From JANNHK01 sp034408875 (GTDB lineage Bacteria > Actinomycetota > Acidimicrobiia > IMCC26256 > PALSA-610), in the NCBI GenBank assembly GCA_034408875.1, contig JAWXCJ010000019.1, positions 1-10,128 on the forward strand: a stretch of DNA of 10,128 nucleotides. The letters run 5' to 3'. Positions within the stretch are counted from its first letter, which is position 1. The number at the start of each line of letters is the position of its first letter. The position numbers and the translations under genes are program-made. Under the pieces are notes generated by a model. That model saw only the letters and a program-made list of their open reading frames with translations. It had not been told where the DNA came from and searched no databases. Below are positions 1-6,906 of the stretch, piece by piece.

Positions 1-1
1 G

Positions 2-190
2 AATGTGTCCGGTGGGTGGCGGGCGATGGTGGCGGGGGAGGCGGGGTTGATTGCCGGCGCGGTGCATGCATTCGACTCTGTCGCGAGTCAGACGTTGGCG
101 TCGTTCGAGGTCGAGTTGGCGTCGTTCGCGGTTGCATTGCGGATCCTGGCTGCCGATGTGGAGCACGCCGACCGGTGGACGGGTCGTTGA
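2..190 (+). CDS. Small helical protein, possibly WXG100-like partner, 5' end probably outside the window
   Basis: The frame is open from the first bases and stops at TGA 188-190. A GTG at 5 could be a start, but there is no room to see a ribosome binding site, so the gene probably begins upstream. The visible 61 residues are rich in Ala, Val, Leu and Glu, predict as long amphipathic helix, and contain a Gly-Gly-Trp near the front, as at the turn of WXG100/ESAT-6-like proteins. The stop lies 2 bases before the ATG of the next WXG100-like frame, which resembles the paired layout of type VII secretion substrates. Four of its five Leu codons are TTG, unlike the genes from 765 onward. No family was recognised with certainty; the WXG100 link rests on helix pattern, the Trp and context. 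Confidence 0.4.
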   Translation, partial: NVSGGWRAMVAGEAGLIAGAVHAFDSVASQTLASFEVELASFAVALRILAADVEHADRWTGR

Positions 191-192
191 CG

Positions 193-1868
193 ATGCCCGG
201 TCTCGCGAGCCCGGCCGGGTTCAGAGCGATTGCGGACGGGTTGCGTATGCAGGCCGGATCGTACGATCGGGTTGCCGAGCATGTGGCGGGGATGGCCGGG
301 CGTACGAACGCGGCGGCGGAGGCACTCGCGGCGAGTTGGCAGGGACCGAAGCCGGAGTTGTTCAACGTGTAGATCGGTGCGATGCCGGGGCGGCTGCGGC
401 TGGTGGCCGGGGTGTCCGAGGCGGCGGCGACGACGTTGCGGCGTCTGGCCGGGTTCGCGGACGAGACCGCGGCCGATCTCCGCCGCGCCGAGTTCCGGGC
501 GGGTCTGGATGAACGCGCCGACCCGGATCCGTACGGGCCGCAGGTCCCGGCCGCCCCTGCGTATGTGTTGCCGTTTGCGGCACCGACCGTCGATGCTCTG
601 GTACGGGACGCGCTCGACGCCTGGTATGACGTGTCGCGACGCGCCGCGGACGAACTTGAGGGTTTCATGTCGGTGTTGAGGGCTTCGTCGGGGCTCGATG
701 TCGCCCGGACGCTCACTCCGGCGGCGTTGGGTACGCATTTGGCGAGTGAGCCACCCCGGGTCGCGTGCAGGGCGCACCGATCACGGTCGAGGCCTGGATC
801 GTCACGGTCTCGCGCCGCGGGGAGTTCGTGGTCGGCGGCGGTGTGGAAGACGTGTTCGAGGTGCGGCGGCTCAACAACGGCCGCTACCGGGTACTGCACC
901 GCGCGACCGGCAGCGTCTACGTCGAGGGCGGGGTCGAGGCGGCCGCAGGATTCCGGGTCGGTGACCGTATCGTCGGCATCGACGCGGCCGCGACTGCGGC
1001 CGCCCGGCTCCGGGTCGACAACGAGGACACGTTCACCGCGGGCGACATGGACGAGGTCAAGCTGCTCATCACCCAAGCCGTGATCGCATCGACCGGAATG
1101 GCGCAGACGCTCTTGGGAAGGCCGAGCAGCCCGCTCGGCGCCGCGCTCACGGCCGCGAGGATCTCGCCCGTCAACCAGGCCGCGTTCGGTTGGCTCTCCG
1201 ACCGCGGTGAAGACGCCGGGCTCCCCAACCTCAAGGAGGCGTACGACGCGTACATGAAGTACCGCCCCGCCTTCGCCCAGTCGTACGTCGGCGTCGGGAC
1301 GGACCTCGCGGCGGGCGCAACGGCGCGTCTCGGCACGGAATGGTTCGACCTGACGCGTGGCGTGGAAGGGTCGATCTCGCGGTCGTGGGGCGATCTCCGA
1401 ACCGCCACCGGAGGCGAAGGCAAGCGCGTCACACTCTCGGGGTCCGCGCTCGCGGACCTCGACGCCAACGGCACCGGGCTCGCCGCGAGCGCCTCATCGA
1501 CCGTGCAGGTCGAATGGTTCGAGAACAGCGAGACGCGAAGCCTGGCGGCGGTGACCGCGATCGTGACGGCGTTCGAGCCCGACTCGATGACAACACGCAC
1601 CATCACCTTCGACCTCACCACGCCGGAAGGCCGTACCGCTGCCCGCACCGTCGTGAACGCCGCAGTCGCGCCGGTGCCGAGCCGCGAGTTCCTCGATCGG
1701 GCACCGGAAGCCCTCGACATTCTCACGGGGGACGACGAACACGCGGGGGTCCGGTCGACGGAGCAGACCTACACCATGACCTCGGACGACTACGGTCTGT
1801 TCGTCGATGTCTCGTTCGGTCCCGCGTTCGAAGTCGATGTCAACGTCAACGTCACCCACCTGGAATGA
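193..1868 (+). pseudogene. Disrupted large protein with N-terminal WXG100-like domain
   Basis: Starting at ATG 193, the frame encodes a WXG100-like helical hairpin: helix 1 (about residues 8-50), the turn motif ASWQG (residues 47-51), then helix 2. A TAG at 370-372 interrupts the start of helix 2, yet the same frame continues with matching helical sequence (ATG 382 onward) to about 750. After that the protein-like reading moves to a different frame, which runs to TGA 1868. One extra C in the run at 754-757 would join the two frames without any stop. Two lesions suggest a decayed gene; a sequencing or assembly error or stop readthrough are alternatives. WXG100 proteins are normally exported by type VII secretion; no secretion machinery is visible here. 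Leu codons change from TTG/CTG-rich to CTC-rich near the frame change. Confidence 0.5.
765..1868 (+). CDS. Uncharacterised protein, intact 3' part of the broken WXG100-like gene
   Basis: This 367-codon frame could be translated alone from GTG 765, but there is no Shine-Dalgarno sequence before it, and an in-frame TGA at 747-749 blocks extension upstream. It is more likely the C-terminal part of the broken gene. The first 80 residues are beta-rich (EVRRLNNGRYRVL, then GFRVGDRIVGID), a central segment (about 85-180) is helical, and the last part (about 215-367) is again beta-like, ending in Asp/Val-rich strands. No signal peptide, membrane segment or catalytic motif was recognised, so no function is given. 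Codon use is CTC-rich like hom and thrC. Its TGA overlaps the ATG of the following lipoprotein by 4 bases (ATGA), showing that the two were organised as one operon. Confidence 0.6.
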   Translation: MQGAPITVEAWIVTVSRRGEFVVGGGVEDVFEVRRLNNGRYRVLHRATGSVYVEGGVEAAAGFRVGDRIVGIDAAATAAARLRVDNEDTFTAGDMDEVKLLITQAVIASTGMAQTLLGRPSSPLGAALTAARISPVNQAAFGWLSDRGEDAGLPNLKEAYDAYMKYRPAFAQSYVGVGTDLAAGATARLGTEWFDLTRGVEGSISRSWGDLRTATGGEGKRVTLSGSALADLDANGTGLAASASSTVQVEWFENSETRSLAAVTAIVTAFEPDSMTTRTITFDLTTPEGRTAARTVVNAAVAPVPSREFLDRAPEALDILTGDDEHAGVRSTEQTYTMTSDDYGLFVDVSFGPAFEVDVNVNVTHLE

Positions 1869-2431
1869 TCCGTACGCCCCGATCGATCGCAGTGCCGGCC
1901 GCGCTCGCGCTCATGTTGTCCGCGTGCTCCGCAGGAGGTGACGACCCCGTGGACGACGACACCGCCGCCCAGTTCCCGGTCGAGTTCACGACCGACGACA
2001 TGACGTTTCGTACCCCCGAAGGTTGGGTTGAACCAGAAGAGCAAACCGCGGCGCGTGACTATCAGGTCGAATCGCCCGACGGGCGTGCCGTTGTCTGGAC
2101 ATCCAAGTTCGACGCCGACGACGCACTCGACACGGTCGTCAGCTTCTGGCTGAGCAACCTCAACATCGAAGCCGGGTTTCCTGAAGAAGGCATCGGTCGG
2201 GGGCGTCCGGAACCGATCGACATTCTCGGCGCCGACGCTGCGCTCCTCAGCCGCGTCCATAACCTCGATGGTGCGGTGACTACCGACGCCTACGACGGCC
2301 CCGTCGTCGGTGCGTTCGTCACCGCCCGCGTCGGCGACACCAACTACTTCCTCAATGCCCTCGCCCCCGACACACCCGACAACGAGAAGCTTGTCGACGA
2401 CCTCGTCCAAACCCTGCGCATCACCAAGTGA
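1865..2431 (+). CDS. Small secreted lipoprotein of unknown function
   Basis: 188 residues. The N-terminus has Arg residues, a hydrophobic stretch (8-18) and a lipobox LSAC with Cys21, so it is expected to be lipidated and anchored outside the cytoplasmic membrane. After an acidic Gly/Asp-rich linker (22-35) comes one globular domain with FRTPEGW near residue 50, alternating strands, and a C-terminal helix (EKLVDDLVQTL). The Pro-Glu-Gly-Trp segment and overall size recall PsbP/DUF1795-like lipoproteins, but this similarity is loose. ATG 1865 overlaps the stop of the upstream frame by 4 bases and there is no separate ribosome binding site, so translation is probably coupled to that broken gene. 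It converges on the carbonic anhydrase gene 61 bases downstream, and I see no convincing hairpin terminator between them. Confidence 0.75.
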   Translation: MIRTPRSIAVPAALALMLSACSAGGDDPVDDDTAAQFPVEFTTDDMTFRTPEGWVEPEEQTAARDYQVESPDGRAVVWTSKFDADDALDTVVSFWLSNLNIEAGFPEEGIGRGRPEPIDILGADAALLSRVHNLDGAVTTDAYDGPVVGAFVTARVGDTNYFLNALAPDTPDNEKLVDDLVQTLRITK

Positions 2432-2492
2432 CCGAGCGGGACGGACGCCTTCGTCGCCCGCGATCCAGACTGGCGCCGCGCAGTCGCCGCGA

Positions 2493-2927
2493 TCAGACGA
2501 CGGTGCGGACCGTCCCGTCGCCCAAGTCGAGGACGCACCCCCGCACGTCATCCACGTGCTGCAGCCACGGGCATGACCGCACCCGTTCCACCTGTTCCCG
2601 CACGTGCTGGTCGACGTCGTGGAACGACCCGAACGCGAACGGCGGCGCCACACCTGTCTCGGACAACAGCTCGCCGGCGAGCTCATCGTCGTGCACCGCG
2701 CGCAGGCCGCAGTCGGTGTGGGCCAGGATCGTCACAGAACGGGTCTCGAGGAGACGCTGCGAGAGCACGAGCGAGCGCAACGTGTCGTCACTCGCCTCGG
2801 CTCCGGCGTTGCGCAGGACGTGGGCGTCGCCCAACTCCAGGCCGAGGGCGTGCTGCGGGTCGATGCGGGCGTCCATGCACGTGATGATCACGAGATGACG
2901 CCTGGGAACTGCCGACGATCCGACCAC
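2493..2927 (-). CDS. Beta-class carbonic anhydrase
   Basis: Catalyses interconversion of CO2 and bicarbonate in the cytoplasm. With a start at GTG 2927 the protein has 144 residues. The zinc site is visible: Cys17 and Asp19 in TCMDAR, His70 and Cys73 in AHTDCG, with Arg21 forming the Asp-Arg dyad. The order CxDxR, RNAG, DDTLRSL, SQRLL, HTDCG closely matches the short actinobacterial beta enzymes like M. tuberculosis Rv1284 (about 163 residues). The usual N-terminal helix of about 20 residues is missing. The frame stays open far upstream on this strand, but that part is antisense to hom. TACTCT at 2936-2941 (read on the - strand) lies 8 bases before GTG 2927, which fits a leaderless mRNA and supports this start. 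It is divergent from hom with about 90 bases between. Confidence 0.85.
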   Translation of the reverse strand: MVGSSAVPRRHLVIITCMDARIDPQHALGLELGDAHVLRNAGAEASDDTLRSLVLSQRLLETRSVTILAHTDCGLRAVHDDELAGELLSETGVAPPFAFGSFHDVDQHVREQVERVRSCPWLQHVDDVRGCVLDLGDGTVRTVV

Positions 2928-2935
2928 GACCGCGA

Positions 2936-2941
2936 AGAGTA
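2936..2941 (-). promoter_or_regulatory. Possible -10 element of the carbonic anhydrase gene
   Basis: TACTCT on the - strand matches the TANNNT pattern of actinobacterial -10 elements. It leaves 8 bases to GTG 2927, so transcription would start at or next to the start codon. No clear -35 box is seen. A six-base match alone is weak evidence. Confidence 0.35.
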
Positions 2942-3017
2942 GGAGGTCCGGGGTCCCGAATTGCGAAACCGGCGCCTCGCGGAAGGAGGGCCATCCTCCG
3001 CGCGCGAGACTGGTGGA

Positions 3018-4307
3018 ATGGACGAGCAGGTGCGGGCCGGCATCCTGGGCTGCGGGAATGTCGGCGCGGCCCTCGTCCGGCTGCTCGACGACAACGCCGA
3101 TCTCATTTCCCGGCGCGTGGGCGTTCGCATCGGGGTCGGACGCGTCGCCGTCCACAACGTCACCAAGGAACGCGACGTCACGCTCGCGCCGGGCGTGCTC
3201 ACCAACGACGCCGAATCGGTCGTCACCGACCCCAATGTCGACGTGGTCGTCGAGGTCATCGGCGGGCTCGAACCGGCCCGCAGCCTGATCCTCTCGGCGC
3301 TGAAGTCGGGCAAGGCGGTCGTGACCGCCAACAAGGAGCTGCTCGCGAACTTCGGCGCCGAGTTGTTCGAGGCGGCCGAGGCCGCGGGCGTCGACCTGTT
3401 GTTCGAAGCGTCCGTCGCCGGCGGCATTCCGCTCATGCGGCCGCTGCGCGAGTCGCTCGCGGGCGAGCGCATCACGCGCGTGATGGGCATCGTCAACGGC
3501 ACGACCAACTACATCCTCACGCAGATGACCGAGGAAGGTTCGTCGTTCGGCGACGCGCTCTCCGAAGCACAGCGGCTCGGGTACGCCGAGCGCGACCCCA
3601 CGGCCGACATCGAGGGCTACGACGCCGCGGCCAAGGCCGCCATCATCGCGTCGATCGCGTTCGGCGCGCGCGTGGTCGCAGGCGACGTGTACCGCGAAGG
3701 CATCACGCGCGTGACCGACGACGACATCGCGGCCGCGCACGAACTCGGCTACGTCGTCAAGCTCCTCGCCGTCGCGGAGGAACGCGACGGGCAGATCGGC
3801 GTTCGGGTCCACCCGGCGATGGTTCCGCTCGCGCACCCACTCGCGACCGTGCGCGGATCGTTCAACGCGGTGTTCATCGAGGGCGAGTCGGTGGGCGAGC
3901 TCATGTTGCTCGGCCGCGGCGCCGGCGGCGGGCCTACGGCCAGTGCCGTGCTCGGCGACCTCATCGACGCGGCCAAGAACCTGCGCTCCGGGTCGCGGGG
4001 CGCAACGCTCGGTGTGCTGCACCGGGTCCCGATCCGGCCGATCGACGAGACCGCGTCGCAGTTCTACATCTCGCTCGACGCGGCCGATCAGCCCGGTGTG
4101 CTGGCGGCGATCGCCGGCGTCTTCGGGAAGCACGAAGTGTCGATCCAGTCCATGCAGCAAAAGGGCCAGGGCGTCGAGGCCCGGCTCATCTTCGTCACGC
4201 ATCTCGCGCGCGAAGCGGCGATGTCGGCGACGATCCACGATGTGCGTGAACTCGACGTCGTGCAACGCGTCGGTTCGGTGCTCCGAGTCGTCGGCGGTGA
4301 GGAGTGA
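3018..4307 (+). CDS. hom: Homoserine dehydrogenase with C-terminal ACT domain
   Basis: Reduces aspartate 4-semialdehyde to homoserine with NAD(P)H, the branch point to threonine and methionine. 429 residues, the usual length for the ACT-containing form. The nucleotide-binding fold has GCGNVG at 11-16; TANKELLA (103-110) follows; the catalytic core has GIVNGTTNYIL (157-167) and DIEGYDAAAK with the expected catalytic Asp202 and Lys206. An ACT domain covers about 350-429 (DAADQPGVLAAIAGVF), where threonine feedback is expected. ATG 3018 was chosen because conserved sequence starts six residues later. An in-frame TTG at 2961 would add 19 unconserved residues. No good Shine-Dalgarno precedes ATG 3018; GGTGG sits too close. 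Its TGA overlaps the GTG start of thrC by 4 bases. Confidence 0.95.
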   Translation: MDEQVRAGILGCGNVGAALVRLLDDNADLISRRVGVRIGVGRVAVHNVTKERDVTLAPGVLTNDAESVVTDPNVDVVVEVIGGLEPARSLILSALKSGKAVVTANKELLANFGAELFEAAEAAGVDLLFEASVAGGIPLMRPLRESLAGERITRVMGIVNGTTNYILTQMTEEGSSFGDALSEAQRLGYAERDPTADIEGYDAAAKAAIIASIAFGARVVAGDVYREGITRVTDDDIAAAHELGYVVKLLAVAEERDGQIGVRVHPAMVPLAHPLATVRGSFNAVFIEGESVGELMLLGRGAGGGPTASAVLGDLIDAAKNLRSGSRGATLGVLHRVPIRPIDETASQFYISLDAADQPGVLAAIAGVFGKHEVSIQSMQQKGQGVEARLIFVTHLAREAAMSATIHDVRELDVVQRVGSVLRVVGGEE

Positions 4308-5365
4308 CGCGCGGCCGGATGTATAAGGGCATTATTGATGCGTACCGCGACCGGCTACCCGTCTCGGACAAGACGCCGATCGTCACGCTCAACGAGGGCA
4401 ACACGCCGCTCGTGGAAGCGCCGCGGCTTTCCGACCAGGTCGGCGCGACGGTGTACCTCAAGGTCGAGGGTGCGAACCCGACAGGTTCGTTCAAGGACCG
4501 CGGGATGACGATGGCGATGTCCAAAGCGGCTGAAGAAGGCGCCAAGGTCGTCGTGTGCGCGTCGACGGGCAACACGTCGGCCAGCGCGGCGGCGTACGCG
4601 GCCCGGGCCGAGATGCTCGCGGCAGTACTCATTCCCGAGGGTCACGTCGCCCTCGGCAAGCTCGCCCAGGCGTTGATCCACGGCGCCAAGGTCGTGCAGA
4701 TCCGCGGCAGCTTCGACGACGCGCTCGACCTCGTGCGCACGCTCGGCGAGCGCGGCGGCTTTACGGTCGTGAACTCGATCAATCCGTTCCGCATCGAGGG
4801 CCAGAAGACCGCGGCGTTCGAAATCTGCGACGCCTTGGGTAATGCACCCGACGTGCACTGCATCCCCGTCGGCAACGCCGGCAACATCACGGCCTACTGG
4901 AAAGGCTTCCAGGAGTACGCGGCCGACGGGCTCGCGACCAAGCAGCCCCGCATGCTGGGCTGGCAGGCGGCCGGCTCGGCCCCGCTCGTCATCGGCGAAC
5001 CGGTCCCGCACCCCGAGACGATCGCGACGGCGATCCGTATCGGCAACCCGGCAAGCTGGGACTCCGCGATTGCGGCACGCGACGAGTCGGGGGGCACGAT
5101 CGGTGCCGTCACCGACGAACAGATCCTCGCCGCCTACAAGCTTCTCGCCGCCACCGAAGGCGTGTTCGTCGAGCCTGCATCGGCCGCGTCGATCGCAGGG
5201 TTGTTGCAAGCATCCGAGAACGGCCTGATTGCGCGCGGCGAAACCGTCGTGTGCACCGTCACCGGCCATGGTTTGAAGGACCCGAACCGGGCGATCGCGC
5301 AGATCGAGGCGCGCCCGGCCGTCGACGCCGACGTCGACGCTGTCATGGAGGAGTTGGGACTGTGA
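4304..5365 (+). CDS. thrC: Threonine synthase
   Basis: Converts O-phosphohomoserine to threonine with PLP. 353 residues, very close to actinobacterial ThrC. PLP lysine is Lys64 in NPTGSFKDRGM; CASTGNTSASAAAYAAR follows (about 85-101); the phosphate and cofactor pocket includes PVGNAGNITAYWKG; the C-terminal part has EGVFVEPASAASIAGLL and VCTVTGHGLKDP. GTG 4304 gives a GTGA overlap with hom, and GGTGAGG just upstream can serve both; ATG 4319 is an alternative that would shorten the protein by five residues. The substrate needs a homoserine kinase, and no GHMP-type thrB lies next to it. The gene after it is a sortase, and the likely kinase is the ApgM-like gene near 8151. No stop or key residue loss is seen. 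Confidence 0.95.
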   Translation: MTRGRMYKGIIDAYRDRLPVSDKTPIVTLNEGNTPLVEAPRLSDQVGATVYLKVEGANPTGSFKDRGMTMAMSKAAEEGAKVVVCASTGNTSASAAAYAARAEMLAAVLIPEGHVALGKLAQALIHGAKVVQIRGSFDDALDLVRTLGERGGFTVVNSINPFRIEGQKTAAFEICDALGNAPDVHCIPVGNAGNITAYWKGFQEYAADGLATKQPRMLGWQAAGSAPLVIGEPVPHPETIATAIRIGNPASWDSAIAARDESGGTIGAVTDEQILAAYKLLAATEGVFVEPASAASIAGLLQASENGLIARGETVVCTVTGHGLKDPNRAIAQIEARPAVDADVDAVMEELGL

Positions 5366-6018
5366 AAACAGGCATGAGTAAGCGCCGAGTGATCGCGCTC
5401 TTGGTCGGGGCGTCGCTCACTGTCGGCGCGTGTGCAACCGTCGCGGTCGTCACGCGCGATGGCGACGAAGCCGTCGCGCAGGAGGAGAGCCCGGTCTTCG
5501 AGACGACGACATCGCGGCCGAAGTCGTCGACGTCGTCGACGACGTCGACGACGGTGAGCCTCGATCCGCTACCCGTTCCCGAGGCGCCGCCGGCCGACCC
5601 GCACGCGCGCGTGTCGATCGTCGATATCGGCGCCATCTCGATCCCCAAGATCGGTATCAACCACCGGATCTTCGAGGGCATCACGCTGACGGTCATCAAC
5701 AAGGGTCCGGGCCACTGGCCCGGCTCGGCCATGCCCGGCGCGCGCGGCAACACGGTGTTCCCCGGGCACCGCACGACGTACAGCCACCCGTTCGGCGACA
5801 TCGACAAGCTCGTCGGTGGCGACGAAGTGATCTTCGACATGCCGGACGGAACCTACGTGTACCACGTGCGGGAGATCCTCATCGTCGCACCGACTGACTT
5901 GTGGGTCGTCGACCAGACGGACACCGCGACATTTACGCTCGTCGCGTGCCACCCGAAGGGGAGCGCTCGGCAACGGATCGTCGCCAAGGGCGATCTCGTG
6001 GCCTCCTACCCGAAGTGA
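5362..6018 (+). CDS. Class E-like sortase
   Basis: Membrane-anchored cysteine transpeptidase expected to attach exported proteins with a C-terminal sorting signal to the cell wall. 218 residues: basic N-terminus, one membrane segment (about 9-30), a Ser/Thr-rich linker (about 48-65), and the sortase domain (about 85-218). Catalytic His136 is in FPGHRTTYSHPFGDIDKL, Cys196 in TLVACHPKG, and Arg205 in ARQRIV; the TLxxCxP form is like class E. VGAC in the membrane segment resembles a lipobox, but a transmembrane anchor is usual for sortases. GTG 5362 is preferred: it overlaps the thrC stop by 4 bases and has GGAGGAG at 5347-5353, 8 bases before it; ATG 5374 is an alternative. No LPxTG/LAxTG-type substrate is seen in this window. 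A perfect 30-base palindrome lies in the linker coding region. Confidence 0.88.
   Translation: MKTGMSKRRVIALLVGASLTVGACATVAVVTRDGDEAVAQEESPVFETTTSRPKSSTSSTTSTTVSLDPLPVPEAPPADPHARVSIVDIGAISIPKIGINHRIFEGITLTVINKGPGHWPGSAMPGARGNTVFPGHRTTYSHPFGDIDKLVGGDEVIFDMPDGTYVYHVREILIVAPTDLWVVDQTDTATFTLVACHPKGSARQRIVAKGDLVASYPK
5523..5552. repeat. Perfect 30-base palindrome inside the sortase linker
   Basis: Each strand reads the same across all 30 bases, made of GTC/GAC steps with three GTCGAC sites. It encodes part of the Ser/Thr linker of the sortase with TCG and ACG codons. In mRNA it could fold into a stem of about 13 pairs. The simplest cause is repeated use of TCG and ACG codons. Confidence 0.9.
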
Positions 6019-6039
6019 GGCCCGAAAAGTGAGGCACGC

Positions 6040-6819
6040 ATGACGCGTCCGGTTGCCCTCGTCACCGGTGCATCGGTCGGAATCGGTGAACAGTTCGCCC
6101 GCATCCTCGCCGAACGTTCGCACGATCTGGTGCTCGTCGCGCGCGACAAGGCGCGCCTCGACGCTCTCGCGAAGGAACTGCAGGAGCAGCACCGTGTCGA
6201 GTGCGAGGTGCTCGCCGCCGACCTGACCGACGCCGCGCAGCTCGCCGCGGTCGAAGCGCGCGCCGAGACCGTCGACGTCCTTGTCAACAACGCAGGCTTC
6301 GGCACGACGGGACGCTTCGATCAACTCGACGTCGACGGCGAGGACCGCGAGATCCGCCTCAATGTGCTTGCGCTGTCGCGTCTCACCCACGCCGCCGCGC
6401 GCGGCATGGTCGAACGCGGCTCGGGCGGCATTCTCAACGTCGCGTCGATCGCGGCGTTGCAACCCGGGCCGACGAACGCGACGTACTCGGCGACGAAGGC
6501 GTTCGTACTGTCGTTCACCGAAGCGATCCACGAGGAGCTCAAGGGCACCGGCGTCTCCGTCACGTGCCTCGCCCCCGGGTTCACGCGCTCGGAGTTCCAG
6601 CAGCGGGCCGGGTATGACGAGGGTCAGATCCCCGGGTTCTTGTGGCAGGAAGCCGACGTCGTCGCGCGCGCCGGGCTCGACGGGTTGGCGCGCAACAAGG
6701 CCGTGGTGCTGCCGGGTGCGCTCAACAAGGCCGCCGGCATCGTGCTGCGGCTCACGCCGCACTCGATCACGCGGCGCGGTTCGGGCGTGGTCAGCAACCG
6801 CATCGTCAAGGACGCGTAA
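6040..6819 (+). CDS. Classical short-chain dehydrogenase/reductase
   Basis: NAD(P)-dependent oxidoreductase of the classical SDR family; the substrate cannot be told from the sequence. 259 residues. The cofactor loop TGASVGIG is at 9-16, an NADP-type Arg follows in VARDKARL (about 33-40), NNAG is at 83-86, and the catalytic tetrad is Asn108, Ser136, Tyr149 and Lys153 (YSATK). The region after the active site (CLAPGFTRSEF) is the usual PG segment. It resembles the group of short SDRs often annotated as YqjQ/DltE-like, acting on lipids or small carbonyls; this is only a family-level guess. ATG 6040 has GTGAGG at 6030-6035 as ribosome binding site. It starts 21 bases after the sortase stop, so it probably shares the hom-thrC-sortase transcript. 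Confidence 0.88.
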   Translation: MTRPVALVTGASVGIGEQFARILAERSHDLVLVARDKARLDALAKELQEQHRVECEVLAADLTDAAQLAAVEARAETVDVLVNNAGFGTTGRFDQLDVDGEDREIRLNVLALSRLTHAAARGMVERGSGGILNVASIAALQPGPTNATYSATKAFVLSFTEAIHEELKGTGVSVTCLAPGFTRSEFQQRAGYDEGQIPGFLWQEADVVARAGLDGLARNKAVVLPGALNKAAGIVLRLTPHSITRRGSGVVSNRIVKDA

Positions 6820-6906
6820 CTTCCAGGCGCAGATCCGGAGGCCCGGTCTGTTGTGACCCGATGCGCGGGCGATCGAGGGCCGGAGCTCGTGGCCGCATAA
6901 GAATGC

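Noticed and set aside
747..770. Programmed ribosomal frameshift at the C run
   Set aside because: There is no clear slippery heptamer with a downstream structure, and the gene also carries an upstream in-frame stop, so decay or sequence error is simpler. It cannot be fully excluded.
766..1083. Continuation of the WXG100 frame to 1083
   Set aside because: After about 765 this reading becomes Arg/Ser-rich with no protein-like pattern, while another frame takes over with normal composition.
2928..4265. Long open frame on the - strand upstream of and in frame with the carbonic anhydrase
   Set aside because: It is antisense to hom. Its sequence is His/Arg/Asp-rich without family marks, as expected from the complement of a high-GC gene. 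Only the last 145 codons match an enzyme.
4355..5269. About 300-codon open frame antisense to thrC
   Set aside because: No recognisable motif, Arg-rich shadow composition, and thrC on the other strand is beyond doubt.
5569..6762. About 400-codon open frame antisense to the sortase and SDR genes
   Set aside because: It crosses two well supported genes and their spacer and has no family signature.
6820..6906. Terminator between the convergent SDR and sugar dehydrogenase genes
   Set aside because: Only weak four-base stems and no T run were found in these 87 bases.
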